A stretch of DNA of 64,000 nucleotides, taken from assembly GCF_009601505.1 (NCBI RefSeq), contig NZ_WITC01000057.1, positions 186,001 through 250,000 of the forward strand, written 5' to 3'. This DNA comes from Sinorhizobium terangae. GTDB taxonomy: Bacteria; Pseudomonadota; Alphaproteobacteria; Rhizobiales; Rhizobiaceae. Positions 8,395 through 18,507 of this stretch are shown here, piece by piece. Numbering within the stretch: the first letter of the stretch is position 1; each line of letters starts with the position of its first letter. A program made the translations under genes and the position numbers. The notes under the pieces were generated by a model. That model saw nothing but the letters and a program-made list of their open reading frames with translations. It was not told the DNA's origin and did not search any database.

Positions 8395-8456
8395 TTGTGC
8401 ACTGCGCAAAATTTATTCAAGAGACAGCTTAATCGCCTCTCACCAGCGCACTGCGC
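8395..8456. promoter_or_regulatory. Candidate NtrC enhancer sites
   Basis: The nonamer GCACTGCGC occurs twice, at 8399-8407 and 8448-8456, each inside an imperfect palindrome (TTGTGCACTGCGCAA at 8395-8409; AGCGCACTGCGCT at 8445-8457). They sit about 55 and 105 bases upstream of the sigma-54 promoter, a normal enhancer distance. Assignment to NtrC is inference from position and GCAC half-sites. Confidence 0.4.
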
Positions 8457-8505
8457 TTTGGGCCCAATCACCGAAAAATCATGAGAATCCGTCCGTCCAC
8501 GAAAC

Positions 8506-8521
8506 TGGCACGGTTCCTGCA
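8506..8521 (+). promoter_or_regulatory. Sigma-54 (RpoN) promoter of the nrt-nir-nas operon
   Basis: TGGCACGGTTCCTGCA matches the -24/-12 consensus TGGCACGNNNNTTGCW at all but one constrained position. The invariant GG and GC are correctly spaced. The predicted start at about 8532 leaves a 187-base leader before nrtA. Confidence 0.8.
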
Positions 8522-8564
8522 TTGTGGAGAGCGTAGGGCCCTTGGGGTCCGCTTGAAATAATCG

Positions 8565-8598
8565 GCGTCCAATGAAGGGCGCAGAAGGCAAGGCTGCC
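8565..8598 (+). promoter_or_regulatory. ANTAR two-hairpin leader RNA (NasT target)
   Basis: Hairpin P1 has stem GCGTCC/GGGCGC (8565-8570 with 8577-8582) and hexaloop AATGAA. After a 4-nt linker, hairpin P2 has a 3-bp stem GGC/GCC (8587-8589 with 8596-8598) and hexaloop AAGGCT. Both loops have A at position 1 and G at position 4, the known ANTAR recognition bases. P2 overlaps the 5' arm of the terminator, so binding would block termination. Confidence 0.75.
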
Positions 8599-8660
8599 AA
8601 ACCGGGAACGCGCTCTGAACGAGGCAGAGCGTCGGACTGCGGTTTGGCAGCCTTTTTATT
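8590..8660 (+). terminator. Intrinsic attenuator terminator in the nrtA leader
   Basis: A 15-bp perfect stem (8590-8604 with 8640-8654; arm AAGGCTGCCAAACCG) is followed by a T-rich run TTTTTATTT. The loop contains a second small stem (CGCTCTG 8611-8617 with 8625-8631). It lies between the sigma-54 promoter and nrtA and is mutually exclusive with ANTAR hairpin P2. Confidence 0.85.
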
Positions 8661-8718
8661 TGCCCCGAACGTCGCAACCGCAGGCGAGCCTCCCATCGCC
8701 GGCACACAGGAGAAAAAC

Positions 8719-10116
8719 ATGACGAGGCCTTCCACCGGAAAATTCGCGAAGTGTTCGCTCGCCGCCTGGGCGGCCACACTCTATGTCGGCGCCGGCTCTT
8801 TCGCGTCTGCCGAGATGCTCGTGCCCGAGAAGGACGAACTCAAGCTCGGTTTCATAAAGCTCACCGACATGGCGCCTCTCGCGATCGCCTATGAGAAGGG
8901 CTTCTTCGAGGAAGAGGGGCTGTTCGTCACGCTCGAACCGCAGGCCAACTGGAAGGTGCTGCTCGACCGCGTGATAACAGGCGAACTGGACGGCGCGCAT
9001 ATGCTCGCCGGTCAGCCGCTCGCCGCCACCATCGGCTTCGGCACCAAGGCGCATATCGTGACGCCCTTCTCCATGGACCTCAACGGCAACGGCATCACCG
9101 TTTCGAATGACGTCTGGGCGATGATGAAGGAGAATATTCCGCTCGGCGCGGACGGCAAGCCGGCCCACCCCATCAAGGCCGACGCGCTGAAGCCCGTCGT
9201 CGATGCATTCAAGGCCGAGGGCAAGCCATTCAATCTCGGCATGGTGTTTCCGGTTTCCACTCACAACTACGAGCTTCGTTACTGGCTGGCCGCCGGCGGC
9301 ATTCATCCGGGGTTCTATTCGCCGGAAAACGTCACGGGACAGATCAGGGCGGACGCGCTTCTTTCCGTGACGCCGCCGCCACAGATGCCCGCCACGCTCG
9401 AAGCCGGCACGATTGTCGGCTACAGCGTCGGCGAGCCCTGGAACCAGGCCGCCGTCTTCAAGGGCATCGGCGTTCCGGTGGTGACCGACTACGAAATCTG
9501 GAAGAACAATCCGGAGAAGGTCTTCGGGCTGACCAAGGAATTCACCGAGAAGTATCCGAACACGACCCTTGCGCTGACAAAGGCGCTCATCCGCGCCGCC
9601 AAATGGCTGGACGAAAACAACAACGCCAACAGGGCCGAGGCAGTCGAAATCCTGTCGCGCAGCGAATATGTCGGCGCCGACGCGGACGTGATCGCCAACT
9701 CGATGACCGGCACCTTCGAATACGAGCGGGGCGACAAGCGCGACGTTCCCGACTTCAACGTCTTCTTCCGCCACAACGCGACCTATCCGTTCTACTCCGA
9801 TGCCATCTGGTACCTGACGCAGATGCGCCGCTGGGGTCAGATCGCCGAGCACAAGGACGACGCCTGGTACGCGGAAACGGCGAAGTCCGTCTATCTGCCC
9901 GACATCTACATGAAGGCGGCAGGGATGCTGGTCGAAGAGGGCAAGGCGGACAAGGGCGACTTCCCCTTCGGCACCGACGGCTACAAGGCGCCGACCTCCG
10001 ACTTCATCGACGGCGTCACCTTCGATGCCAAGGCGCCGAACGCCTACATCGACTCCCTCAAGATCGGGCTGAAGAACGAACAGACGATATCCGGGTCGGA
10101 TGTCGTTGGCGGCTGA
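8719..10116 (+). CDS. nrtA: NrtA, nitrate ABC transporter substrate-binding protein
   Basis: A 465-residue nitrate-binding protein. The N-terminus (residues 1 to about 31, ending SFASAEM) is an export signal, and the mature part shares the family segments [20 protein letters not shown] and [11 protein letters not shown]. It captures nitrate in the periplasm for the NrtB/NrtC permease. The start is the ATG at 8719 with AGGAG at 8708-8712; the frame extends upstream through the attenuator but that part is leader RNA. It is the first structural gene of the nitrate operon, controlled by the RpoN promoter and NasT-dependent antitermination. Confidence 0.94.
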   Translation: MTRPSTGKFAKCSLAAWAATLYVGAGSFASAEMLVPEKDELKLGFIKLTDMAPLAIAYEKGFFEEEGLFVTLEPQANWKVLLDRVITGELDGAHMLAGQPLAATIGFGTKAHIVTPFSMDLNGNGITVSNDVWAMMKENIPLGADGKPAHPIKADALKPVVDAFKAEGKPFNLGMVFPVSTHNYELRYWLAAGGIHPGFYSPENVTGQIRADALLSVTPPPQMPATLEAGTIVGYSVGEPWNQAAVFKGIGVPVVTDYEIWKNNPEKVFGLTKEFTEKYPNTTLALTKALIRAAKWLDENNNANRAEAVEILSRSEYVGADADVIANSMTGTFEYERGDKRDVPDFNVFFRHNATYPFYSDAIWYLTQMRRWGQIAEHKDDAWYAETAKSVYLPDIYMKAAGMLVEEGKADKGDFPFGTDGYKAPTSDFIDGVTFDAKAPNAYIDSLKIGLKNEQTISGSDVVGG

Positions 10117-10186
10117 ACACTGGACTGGCGGCGCGAAACCCGAGGCCGCCTGTTCCCGACCAAATTTCAACAGATGAGACAAATCG

Positions 10187-11260
10187 ATGACTCAAGCGAT
10201 CACCGTGGCTGACCCGAAACTCGCACGACGAGAGCGTCTGTTTCAGCGGATCAATAAAGCCGCCGGCTGGCTCAACGCGCTTGGCCTCGGCTGGGTGACC
10301 CCGATCCTGCGCATGGCAGCCGGCGACAATGTCGCCGAGCAGATGTCCGAAATTCGCAAGGTGCTGCTGGTGCCGCTCGCGGGCATCCTGTGCTTCCTCG
10401 CGCTTTGGGGCTTTCTTGCGCCGAAGGTTCAAACCTCGCTTGGCGCCATTCCCGGGCCTGCGGCCGTCTTCGGCCAGGCCAACGTGCTTCTGCAGGATCA
10501 TTTCGTGGAACGGAGCAAGGCAACGGCTTTCTATGCCCGGCAGGACGAACGCAACGCCAAGCTCGTTGCCGATGGCAAGGCCGATCAGGTGAAGCATCGC
10601 GTGTTCACCGGCAAGCCGACCTATATCGACCAGATCACGACCTCGCTGATGACGGTCGGGCTCGGCTTCGTGATCGCGACGCTGGTCGCCGTGCCGCTCG
10701 GGATAGCCTCCGGTCTCTCCAAGACGATCAACGGTGCCATCAACCCGCTGATCCAGATCTTCAAGCCCGTCTCGCCGCTGGCATGGCTGCCGATCGTAAC
10801 AATGGTCGTCTCGGCGCTTTATGTCGATCCGTCGAGCCTGCTGCCGAAGTCACTGGTGATCTCGGCCGTTACCGTGACCCTCTGTTCGCTGTGGCCGACG
10901 CTGATCAATACGGCGCTCGGCGTGGCTTCGATCGACAAGGACCTGGTGAACGTCGGCAAGGTGCTTCAGCTTTCGACCGCGACGACGATCCGCAAGCTGG
11001 TTTTGCCTTCCGCCCTTCCGTTGATCTTCACCGGGCTGAGACTCTCGCTCGGTGTGGGCTGGATGGTGCTGATCGCGGCCGAAATGCTCGCCCAGAATCC
11101 CGGCCTCGGAAAGTTCGTCTGGGACGAATTCCAGAACGGCTCTTCCGACTCGCTCGCCCGCATCATGGTTGCGGTGCTGACGATCGGCATCATCGGCTTC
11201 ATTCTGGACCGCATCATGTATGCCCTCCAGTCCGCCTTCACCTTCTCGTCGAACCGATAG
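10187..11260 (+). CDS. nrtB: NrtB, nitrate ABC transporter permease
   Basis: A 357-residue integral membrane protein of the BPD_transp_1 permease family. The first membrane segment is at about 59-77 ([16 protein letters not shown]). The remaining helices lie in the C-terminal two-thirds with the permease loop around [17 protein letters not shown]. There is a long periplasmic/cytoplasmic insert between about 80 and 145. It forms the channel for nitrate imported by NrtA, powered by the tandem ATPase encoded next. It sits 70 bases after nrtA and 10 bases before nrtC, so it is in the same operon. Confidence 0.93.
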   Translation: MTQAITVADPKLARRERLFQRINKAAGWLNALGLGWVTPILRMAAGDNVAEQMSEIRKVLLVPLAGILCFLALWGFLAPKVQTSLGAIPGPAAVFGQANVLLQDHFVERSKATAFYARQDERNAKLVADGKADQVKHRVFTGKPTYIDQITTSLMTVGLGFVIATLVAVPLGIASGLSKTINGAINPLIQIFKPVSPLAWLPIVTMVVSALYVDPSSLLPKSLVISAVTVTLCSLWPTLINTALGVASIDKDLVNVGKVLQLSTATTIRKLVLPSALPLIFTGLRLSLGVGWMVLIAAEMLAQNPGLGKFVWDEFQNGSSDSLARIMVAVLTIGIIGFILDRIMYALQSAFTFSSNR

Positions 11261-11270
11261 GACGCGCCCC

Positions 11271-13049
11271 ATGACCGTTCTAGGCGGGACCATTCTTCAA
11301 CTGAGCGATGTCTCGAAGTCCTTCGGCGAGGGAAAATCGCGCAATGACGTCCTTTCAGGCGTCAACCTCAAGGTCGAGGAAGGCGAGTTCATTGCCATCG
11401 TCGGTTTTTCCGGCTCAGGCAAATCGACGCTGATTTCCCTCCTCGCCGGCCTGACGATGCCGGATCGCGGTGCGGTGCTCTTCCGCGACAAGGAAGTGTC
11501 GGGTCCGGGGCCGGAGCGCGGCGTCGTCTTCCAATCCTATTCGCTGATGCCCTGGCTGTCGGTCCGCGCCAATGTCGCCCTTGCCGTCGATGCGGTGCAT
11601 TCCGCCAAGAGCAAAGCCGAAAGGGCGAGCCTCGTTCAGTACTATATCGAGATGGTCGGTCTCGCCCACGCGACAGAGCGCCGGCCTGCGGAGCTCTCGG
11701 GCGGCATGCGCCAGCGCGTGGCCGTGGCAAGAGCGCTCGCGATGCAGCCCGACGTGCTCCTGCTCGACGAGCCGCTCTCGGCACTCGACGCGCTCACCCG
11801 CTCGAAGCTTCAGGACGAATTCGCCGAGATCTCGTCGAAGGAAAAGAAGACCATCATCCTCATCACCAACGACGTCGATGAGGCGATCCTGCTTGCCGAC
11901 AGGATTGTCCCCTTGACGCCCGGTCCGAATGCCTCGCTCGGTCCCAGCTTCGAGGTGAACCTGCCGCGACCGCGCGACCGTGCGGAAATGAACTCGAACG
12001 CCGAGTTCATCCGTCTTCGCGGCGCCGTCACCGAATATCTGATGGATCTGGGCGCCGGACGAACCACCGCAGAAAGCGGCGCCGTCGCCTTGCCCAACGT
12101 CGTGCCGATCACCCAGAAACTTGCCGGCACCAAGCTGCCCGACGCCTATGCGCGAAAGGCGCGCTCCGCGATCGAAAAGAGCTACGTCGAGTTTTTCGAG
12201 GTCCGAAAGGTCTATCCGACGCCGAAAGGTCCGTTGACAGTGGTCGATGGCTTCAACCTCAAGATGAATAGAGGCGAGTTCATCTCGATCATCGGCCATT
12301 CGGGATGCGGCAAGTCGACCGTTCTGTCGATGATGGCCGGCCTCAATCCGATCTCGTCCGGCGGCATCATCCTCGATGGACGGGAAATTTCCGGCGCCGG
12401 TCCGGATCGGGCGGTGGTTTTCCAGGCTCCATCGCTGCTTCCCTGGCTGACCGCCCGCGAAAACGTCGCGCTCGGCGTCGACCGGGTCTATCCGGACGCG
12501 ACGCCCGCCGAGCGCCGCGACGTGGTCGAATATTACCTGCAGCGCGTCGGCCTCGGCGATGCGATGCACCGGCTTGCGGCGGACCTCTCGAACGGCATGA
12601 AGCAGCGCGTCGGCATCGCCCGGGCGTTCGCGCTGTCCCCTAAGCTGCTGCTGCTCGATGAGCCCTTCGGCATGCTCGACAGCCTCACCCGCTGGGAGCT
12701 GCAGGAAGTGCTGATGGACGTGTGGAAGCGGACGCAGGTGACGGCGATCTGCGTGACGCATGACGTCGACGAGGCGATCCTGCTCGCCGATCGGGTGGTG
12801 ATGATGTCGAACGGCCCCAATGCACGGATCGGCAACATCATGGAGGTGAACCTGCCGCGGCCTCGCTCGCGCAAGGAGCTCCTGTCGCACCCCGACTACT
12901 ACGCCTACCGCGAGGAGCTCCTGGACTTCCTGGAGGCCTATGAAGGCGGGGCCAGCCCCGCTCCCGAACATCTCGAAGCGATCCGGGCGAAGCGCGCCGC
13001 CCGAACGATGTTGTCCGCCCAGACCCTCAAGAAACAAGCCGCGGAGTAA
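11271..13049 (+). CDS. nrtC: NrtC/NrtD-type fused nitrate transporter ATPase
   Basis: A 592-residue protein with two complete ABC ATPase domains, as if NrtC and NrtD were fused. Domain 1 has Walker [10 protein letters not shown], signature LSGGMRQR and Walker [12 protein letters not shown]. Domain 2 (from about residue 305) has [17 protein letters not shown] and [11 protein letters not shown]. Neither half carries the NrtA-like regulatory domain known from cyanobacterial NrtC. The ATG at 11271 is preferred over an upstream in-frame start that would overlap nrtB. Its role is ATP hydrolysis for nitrate import. Confidence 0.92.
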   Translation: MTVLGGTILQLSDVSKSFGEGKSRNDVLSGVNLKVEEGEFIAIVGFSGSGKSTLISLLAGLTMPDRGAVLFRDKEVSGPGPERGVVFQSYSLMPWLSVRANVALAVDAVHSAKSKAERASLVQYYIEMVGLAHATERRPAELSGGMRQRVAVARALAMQPDVLLLDEPLSALDALTRSKLQDEFAEISSKEKKTIILITNDVDEAILLADRIVPLTPGPNASLGPSFEVNLPRPRDRAEMNSNAEFIRLRGAVTEYLMDLGAGRTTAESGAVALPNVVPITQKLAGTKLPDAYARKARSAIEKSYVEFFEVRKVYPTPKGPLTVVDGFNLKMNRGEFISIIGHSGCGKSTVLSMMAGLNPISSGGIILDGREISGAGPDRAVVFQAPSLLPWLTARENVALGVDRVYPDATPAERRDVVEYYLQRVGLGDAMHRLAADLSNGMKQRVGIARAFALSPKLLLLDEPFGMLDSLTRWELQEVLMDVWKRTQVTAICVTHDVDEAILLADRVVMMSNGPNARIGNIMEVNLPRPRSRKELLSHPDYYAYREELLDFLEAYEGGASPAPEHLEAIRAKRAARTMLSAQTLKKQAAE

Positions 13050-13053
13050 TGGA

Positions 13054-15504
13054 ATGACCGAGAAACTGGTGATCGTTGGCAACGGCATGGCGCCGGGCCG
13101 CATGCTGGAAGAACTCTTCGAGAAGGCGCCAGGGCGCTATGAAGTAACGATCTTCAACGCCGAGCCGCGTGTCAATTACGACCGCATCATGCTCTCGCCG
13201 GTGCTGTCCGGCGAGAAGGATTACGAAGAGATCATCATCCATGGCGACGGTTGGTACATCAAGCACGGCATCACGCTGTACAAAGGCCACAAGATCATCG
13301 CCATCGACCGGAATGCCAAGACGGTCACCTCCGACCATGGTGTGACGGAAAGCTACGACAAGCTGGTGATCGCCACCGGTTCCGTGCCCTTCATCATTCC
13401 GGTGCCCGGCAAGGATTTGCGCGGCGTCATCACCTATCGCGATCTCGACGACGTGCAGGCGATGCTGCTCGCGGCGCAGTCGCGCGAAACGGCCGTCGTC
13501 ATCGGCGGCGGTCTCCTTGGCCTCGAAGCGGCGGCAGGCCTGAAAGCCCGCGGCATGGATGTCACCGTGCTGCACGTCATGCCGACGCTGATGGAGCGCC
13601 AGCTCGACCCGGCCGCCGGCTACCTCCTGCAGAAGGCGGTCGAGGAACGCGGCATCAAGGTCATCACCAAGGCAAATACCAAACGGATCGTCGGCGAGGA
13701 GAAGGTCGAGGGCATCGAGCTCGACGACGGCCGCATCATCCCGGCAACACTGGTGGTGATGGCGGTCGGCATCAGGCCGAATGCCAGCCTCGCGAAGGAA
13801 GCCGGGCTTGCCGTCAACCGTGGCATCGTCGTCGACGCCGGCATGCAAACCTCCGACGGAGACATCATGGCACTCGGCGAATGCGCCGAAGTCGACGGCA
13901 TGGTCTACGGCCTGGTGGCGCCGCTCTATGAGATGGCGCGGGTTGCCGCACGCCACCTGGCCGGTGATCGCAGCGCCGCCTTTGTCCATTCCGATACGCC
14001 CACAAAGCTGAAGGTGACCGGCATCAATCTCTATTCGGTCGGCGATTTCGCCGATGGCGACGGCCGCGAGGAAATCGTGCTGCGCGACGCCACCGCCGGA
14101 ATCTACAAGCGGCTGGTCTTGAAGGACAACCGCATCATCGGCACGGTGCTCTATGGGGACACCGGGGACGGCGCCTGGTTCAACGACCTGTTGAAGCGCG
14201 GCACCGACATTACCGAAATGCGCGACACGTTGATCTTCGGCCAGGCCTATCAGGGAGGGTCTCCGCTGGACCCTATGGCGGCCGTTGCAGCCTTGCCGGA
14301 TGATGCGGAAATCTGCGGCTGCAACGGCGTCTGCAAGGGCAAGATCGTCTCGACGATCACCGGAAAGGGCCTGACGTCGCTCGACGACGTGCGTGCCCAC
14401 ACCAAGGCTTCGGCCTCCTGTGGTTCATGCACCGGCCTCGTCGAGCAACTGATGTCGCTCACCCTCGGCGACGCCTACAATCCGGCCGCCGTGCAGCCGA
14501 TGTGCGGCTGCACGGACCTCGGCCATGACGACGTCCGCCGCCTCATCAAGGCGAAGAAACTGAAGACCATTCCCGCCGTCATGCAGGAGCTCGAATGGAA
14601 GACCTCCTGCGGCTGCGCGAAATGCCGGCCGGCGCTCAATTACTACCTCGTCTGTGACTGGCCGGACGAATATGCCGACGACTACCAGTCGCGCTTCATC
14701 AACGAACGCGTCCACGCCAACATCCAGAAGGATGGCACCTATTCGGTGGTGCCGCGCATGTGGGGCGGCGTGACCAATTCCAAGGAACTGCGCGCCATCG
14801 CCGATGTCGTCGACAAGTTCGATGTCCCGCTCGTCAAGGTCACCGGCGGCCAGCGCATCGACCTGCTCGGCATTCAGAAGGAAGACCTGCCGGCCGTCTG
14901 GGCCGATCTCGGCAAGGCCGGCTTCGTCTCGGGCCAGGCCTATGCCAAGGGATTGCGGACGGTGAAGACCTGCGTCGGCTCTGATTGGTGCCGCTTCGGC
15001 ACGCAGGATTCGACGGGGCTCGGCATCCGCATCGAGAAGTTCATGTGGGGCTCGTGGACTCCCGCCAAGGTGAAGATGGCCGTCTCCGGCTGTCCAAGGA
15101 ATTGCGCCGAGGCCACCTGCAAGGACGTCGGCGTCATTTGCGTCGACTCCGGCTTCGAGATCCATTTCGCCGGCGCCGCCGGGCTCGACATCAAGGGCAC
15201 CGAGGTCCTGGGGCTCGTCAAGACCGAGGACGAGGCGCTGGAGCACATCGTTGCCCTGACGCAGATGTATCGCGAGCAGGCCCGCTATCTCGAACGCATC
15301 TACAAATGGGCAAAACGCATCGGCCTTGACGAGATCCGCCGCCAAATCATGAACGATGCGGAGAAGCGCAAGGCCTATTTCGACCGCTTCGTCTTCAGCC
15401 AGAAATTCGCCCAGGTCGACCCCTGGTCGGAGCGCGTCTCCGGCAAGGACAAGCATGAGTTCCGGCCGATGGCGACGGTCGGTTTCAATCAGGCAGCGGA
15501 GTGA
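13054..15504 (+). CDS. nirB: NirB, assimilatory nitrite reductase [NAD(P)H] large subunit
   Basis: An 816-residue enzyme that reduces nitrite to ammonium. The domains in order are an FAD/NAD(P)-binding pyridine nucleotide reductase (IVGNGMAPG at about 6; VVIGGGLLGLEAA at about 148), a BFD-like [2Fe-2S] region (CGCNGVCKGKI ... SCGSCTG), and the siroheme/4Fe-4S sulfite/nitrite reductase domains with the cluster motif CVGSDWCRFG ... SGCPRNCAEATC. The start at 13054 lies 4 bases after the nrtC stop. It works with NirD, encoded 4 bases downstream, and needs siroheme, for which a cysG-like gene ends the operon. Confidence 0.96.
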   Translation: MTEKLVIVGNGMAPGRMLEELFEKAPGRYEVTIFNAEPRVNYDRIMLSPVLSGEKDYEEIIIHGDGWYIKHGITLYKGHKIIAIDRNAKTVTSDHGVTESYDKLVIATGSVPFIIPVPGKDLRGVITYRDLDDVQAMLLAAQSRETAVVIGGGLLGLEAAAGLKARGMDVTVLHVMPTLMERQLDPAAGYLLQKAVEERGIKVITKANTKRIVGEEKVEGIELDDGRIIPATLVVMAVGIRPNASLAKEAGLAVNRGIVVDAGMQTSDGDIMALGECAEVDGMVYGLVAPLYEMARVAARHLAGDRSAAFVHSDTPTKLKVTGINLYSVGDFADGDGREEIVLRDATAGIYKRLVLKDNRIIGTVLYGDTGDGAWFNDLLKRGTDITEMRDTLIFGQAYQGGSPLDPMAAVAALPDDAEICGCNGVCKGKIVSTITGKGLTSLDDVRAHTKASASCGSCTGLVEQLMSLTLGDAYNPAAVQPMCGCTDLGHDDVRRLIKAKKLKTIPAVMQELEWKTSCGCAKCRPALNYYLVCDWPDEYADDYQSRFINERVHANIQKDGTYSVVPRMWGGVTNSKELRAIADVVDKFDVPLVKVTGGQRIDLLGIQKEDLPAVWADLGKAGFVSGQAYAKGLRTVKTCVGSDWCRFGTQDSTGLGIRIEKFMWGSWTPAKVKMAVSGCPRNCAEATCKDVGVICVDSGFEIHFAGAAGLDIKGTEVLGLVKTEDEALEHIVALTQMYREQARYLERIYKWAKRIGLDEIRRQIMNDAEKRKAYFDRFVFSQKFAQVDPWSERVSGKDKHEFRPMATVGFNQAAE

Positions 15505-15508
15505 GGTG

Positions 15509-15847
15509 ATGGAAATGAACTGGATCGCAATCGGCAATGTTTCCGATATCCCTCTGCGCGGCGCGCGTTGCGTGAGAACGCCGCAGGGCAAGATCGCCGT
15601 CTTCCGGACCGCGGAGAACGAGGTCTTCGCGATCGAAGACCACTGCCCGCACAAGGGCGGGCCGCTCAGCCAAGGGATCGTCCACGGCACCGCCGTGACT
15701 TGCCCGCTGCACAACTGGGTGATCTCGCTCGAAACCGGCAAGGCGCTCGGCGCCGACGAGGGCGAGGTCCGCACGGTCCCGGTGAAAAACGACAACGGCG
15801 CGCTTTTCATCGCGCTCGAGAGCCTGGCGCTGGCAGCGGCGGAGTAG
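15509..15847 (+). CDS. nirD: NirD, nitrite reductase small subunit
   Basis: A 112-residue Rieske-fold protein. Both Rieske cluster half-motifs are present: CPHKGGPL at about 47 and CPLHNW at about 67, giving the C-x-H and C-x-x-H ligands. Many NirD proteins lack these ligands, so this copy probably binds a [2Fe-2S] cluster. It starts at 15509 with GAGGTG just upstream and lies between nirB and nasA with 4- and 2-base gaps, indicating tight co-expression. Confidence 0.94.
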   Translation: MEMNWIAIGNVSDIPLRGARCVRTPQGKIAVFRTAENEVFAIEDHCPHKGGPLSQGIVHGTAVTCPLHNWVISLETGKALGADEGEVRTVPVKNDNGALFIALESLALAAAE

Positions 15848-15849
15848 GC

Positions 15850-18507
15850 ATGGCGCGCGAGGTCAAGACCACCTGCCCCTATTGCGGCGTCGGCTGCGGC
15901 GTCATCGCCCGCGTGGACGATGAGGGCGCCGTCAGCGTCAAGGGCGATCCTGAGCATCCGGCCAATTTCGGCCGGCTCTGTTCCAAAGGCTCGGCACTTG
16001 CCGAAACCCTCGATCTCCACGGTCGCCTTCTCCATCCGGAGATCGGTGGCCGCCGCGCAGGCTGGGACGAAGCGCTCGATCTCGTCGCCAGCCGCTTCGC
16101 GCAAACCATTGCCGAGCACGGCCCGGATTCGGTCGCCTTCTATGTCTCCGGCCAATTGCTGACCGAGGACTATTACATCGCCAACAAGCTGATGAAGGGT
16201 TTTATCGGTTCGGCGAACATCGACACGAACTCGCGCCTGTGCATGTCGTCCTCCGTTGCCGGTCACCGCCGCGCCTTCGGGTCCGACACGGTTCCGGGCG
16301 CCTATGAAGACCTTGAGCTTGCCGATCTCGTCGTGCTCACCGGCTCCAATCTCGCCTGGTGCCACCCGGTCCTTTACCAGCGCCTTGCCGCGGCCAAGGC
16401 AAACCGCCCCGAGATGAAGGTCGTCGTCATCGATCCACGCCGCACGATGACCGCCGACATCGCCGACATGCATCTGGCGCTTGCCCCGGACAGCGACGTT
16501 CCGCTTTTCAACGGGCTGTTTGCCCATCTGGCGGCGAGCGGCGCCGTCGATCAAAACTATATCTCGGCGCACACAAAGGGCTTCGCCGAGGCCTTTGCGG
16601 CCGCTTCGGCGCTGGATCTCGCGGAACTTTCGGCGCTGACCGGACTTTCGCAGACGCAATTGCGCGATTTCTTCCGCCTGTTCGAAACGACCGAGAAGGT
16701 CGTCACCTGTTACAGCCAGGGCGTCAACCAGTCGGCTTGCGGCACGGACAAGGTCAACGCCATCATCAACTGCCATCTCGCGACCGGCCGGATCGGCCGG
16801 CGGGGCATGGGTCCCTTCTCGCTGACGGGCCAGCCCAACGCCATGGGCGGACGCGAGGTCGGCGGGCTCGCCAACATGCTCGCCGCCCATCTCGACATCG
16901 AGAAAGCCGCTGACCGTGATCTCGTCCGGCGCTTCTGGGGCGCACCCGCGCTCGCAGGCAAGCCGGGCCTCAAGGCCGTGGACATGTTCCGCGCCGTCGC
17001 CGACGGCCGGATCAAGGCGCTCTGGATCATGGCGACGAATCCGGTTGTCTCGATGCCCGACGCTAACGCGGTCGAGGCCGCGATCAAGGCCTGTCCCTTC
17101 GTCGTCGTCTCCGACATCCTTAGTGAGACCGATACCGCGCGCCATGCCCACGTGTTGCTTCCTTCGCTCGGCTGGGGCGAGAAAGACGGCACCGTCACCA
17201 ATTCCGAACGGCGCATCTCCCGCCAGCGCGTCTTCCTCCATGCTCCCGGCGAGGCCCGCGCCGACTGGTGGCAAATGGCGGAGGTCGGGCGGCGCATGGG
17301 CTTTGCGCAAGCCTTCGCCCATGCCTCCGCCGCCGAAGTCTTCGCCGAACATGCCGCGCTTTCCGGTTTTGAAAACGATGGCCGCCGCGATTTCGACATC
17401 AGTGCTCACGCGACGATCGACAAGGCGAGCTATGACGATCTCAAGCCTTTCCAGTGGCCGCAGCCGCAAGGCACGCGGCCTCGGGAGAGGCGGTTTTTCG
17501 CCGAGGGCGGGTTCTACCATGCGGACGGGCGCGCCAGTTTCATAACCGTCGACGTGTCCCCCTCCAAACGGGCAAACGATGCCTATCCTTTCACGCTCAA
17601 TACGGGTCGGGTGCGCGATCATTGGCACACGATGACCCGGACCGGGAAGAGCGCCCGGCTCTCCGCCCATATCGCCGAACCTTTCGTCGAAATTCATCCG
17701 CGCGATGCCGAGAGGCTTGCCGTCGCGGACGCCGATCTGGTGACGATCGAGAGCGCCTACGGACAAGCGACCGTCCGCGCGCTCCTCACCGAGCGCCAAG
17801 CGGAGGGAAGCCTTTTCGTGCCGATGCACTGGAACGATCAGTTCGCCTCGAAGGGCCGCATCGACGCGCTGGTGCCGCCGATCACGGACCCCGTTTCCGG
17901 CCAGCCGGCGTCGAAGAACGTGGCGGTAAAGGCTACGCGCTTGGACGCCCGGGCCTATGGTTTCGCGGTCTCCGCCGAAAAACCGCAAGGTATTGATGCT
18001 GCTTACTGGGCGATCGCCAAGGCCGACGGCGGCTGGCGCCTGGAACTTGCCTTCTCCGAGCCGCAAGCAGACTGGATCGGCTGGTGCCGGCGGGCCTTTT
18101 CCATCCCGGCCGGAATCGAGCCGATCGGCTATACTGATCGTCAGTCCGGCGAACTCCGCCTCGCCTTCTTCGACAGCGACAGGCTGCTTGCCGCGCTGTT
18201 CCTTGCGTCCCGCCCCGTGGCGGTCGCCCGCAACTGGGCGGTCTCTCAGCTTCTTGCCTCGCATACCGACCTCGGCACGCGCTTCGCCGTGGCGGCGGGT
18301 CGTCCCGGCGCCGGCAGAGAGGACCCGGGCGCAACGGTCTGCTCCTGCTTCAGCGTCGGCGTCAATCAGATCACGGCCGCCATTCGCGACGGCTGCCACA
18401 GTGTCCAGGCGATCGGCGAGAGGCTTAGCGCCGGCACCAATTGCGGCTCCTGCCGCGCAGAGATAAGGGGGATCATCGATGGATGCCTTGCCGCTGCCGC
18501 TGAATGA
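15850..18507 (+). CDS. nasA: NasA, assimilatory nitrate reductase catalytic subunit
   Basis: An 885-residue molybdopterin oxidoreductase reducing nitrate to nitrite. The N-terminal [4Fe-4S] motif is CPYCGVGC with the downstream RLCSKG Cys. The Mo-ligating Cys is in NSRLCMSSSVAGH, and the molybdopterin dinucleotide-binding domain is near residues 560-700. The C-terminus carries an extra BFD-like [2Fe-2S] domain (VCSCFSVGVN ... TNCGSCR) that probably takes electrons from a flavoprotein or ferredoxin. There is no Tat signal, as expected for the cytoplasmic assimilatory enzyme. It follows nirD by 2 bases and overlaps cysG by 29 bases. Confidence 0.95.
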   Translation: MAREVKTTCPYCGVGCGVIARVDDEGAVSVKGDPEHPANFGRLCSKGSALAETLDLHGRLLHPEIGGRRAGWDEALDLVASRFAQTIAEHGPDSVAFYVSGQLLTEDYYIANKLMKGFIGSANIDTNSRLCMSSSVAGHRRAFGSDTVPGAYEDLELADLVVLTGSNLAWCHPVLYQRLAAAKANRPEMKVVVIDPRRTMTADIADMHLALAPDSDVPLFNGLFAHLAASGAVDQNYISAHTKGFAEAFAAASALDLAELSALTGLSQTQLRDFFRLFETTEKVVTCYSQGVNQSACGTDKVNAIINCHLATGRIGRRGMGPFSLTGQPNAMGGREVGGLANMLAAHLDIEKAADRDLVRRFWGAPALAGKPGLKAVDMFRAVADGRIKALWIMATNPVVSMPDANAVEAAIKACPFVVVSDILSETDTARHAHVLLPSLGWGEKDGTVTNSERRISRQRVFLHAPGEARADWWQMAEVGRRMGFAQAFAHASAAEVFAEHAALSGFENDGRRDFDISAHATIDKASYDDLKPFQWPQPQGTRPRERRFFAEGGFYHADGRASFITVDVSPSKRANDAYPFTLNTGRVRDHWHTMTRTGKSARLSAHIAEPFVEIHPRDAERLAVADADLVTIESAYGQATVRALLTERQAEGSLFVPMHWNDQFASKGRIDALVPPITDPVSGQPASKNVAVKATRLDARAYGFAVSAEKPQGIDAAYWAIAKADGGWRLELAFSEPQADWIGWCRRAFSIPAGIEPIGYTDRQSGELRLAFFDSDRLLAALFLASRPVAVARNWAVSQLLASHTDLGTRFAVAAGRPGAGREDPGATVCSCFSVGVNQITAAIRDGCHSVQAIGERLSAGTNCGSCRAEIRGIIDGCLAAAAE

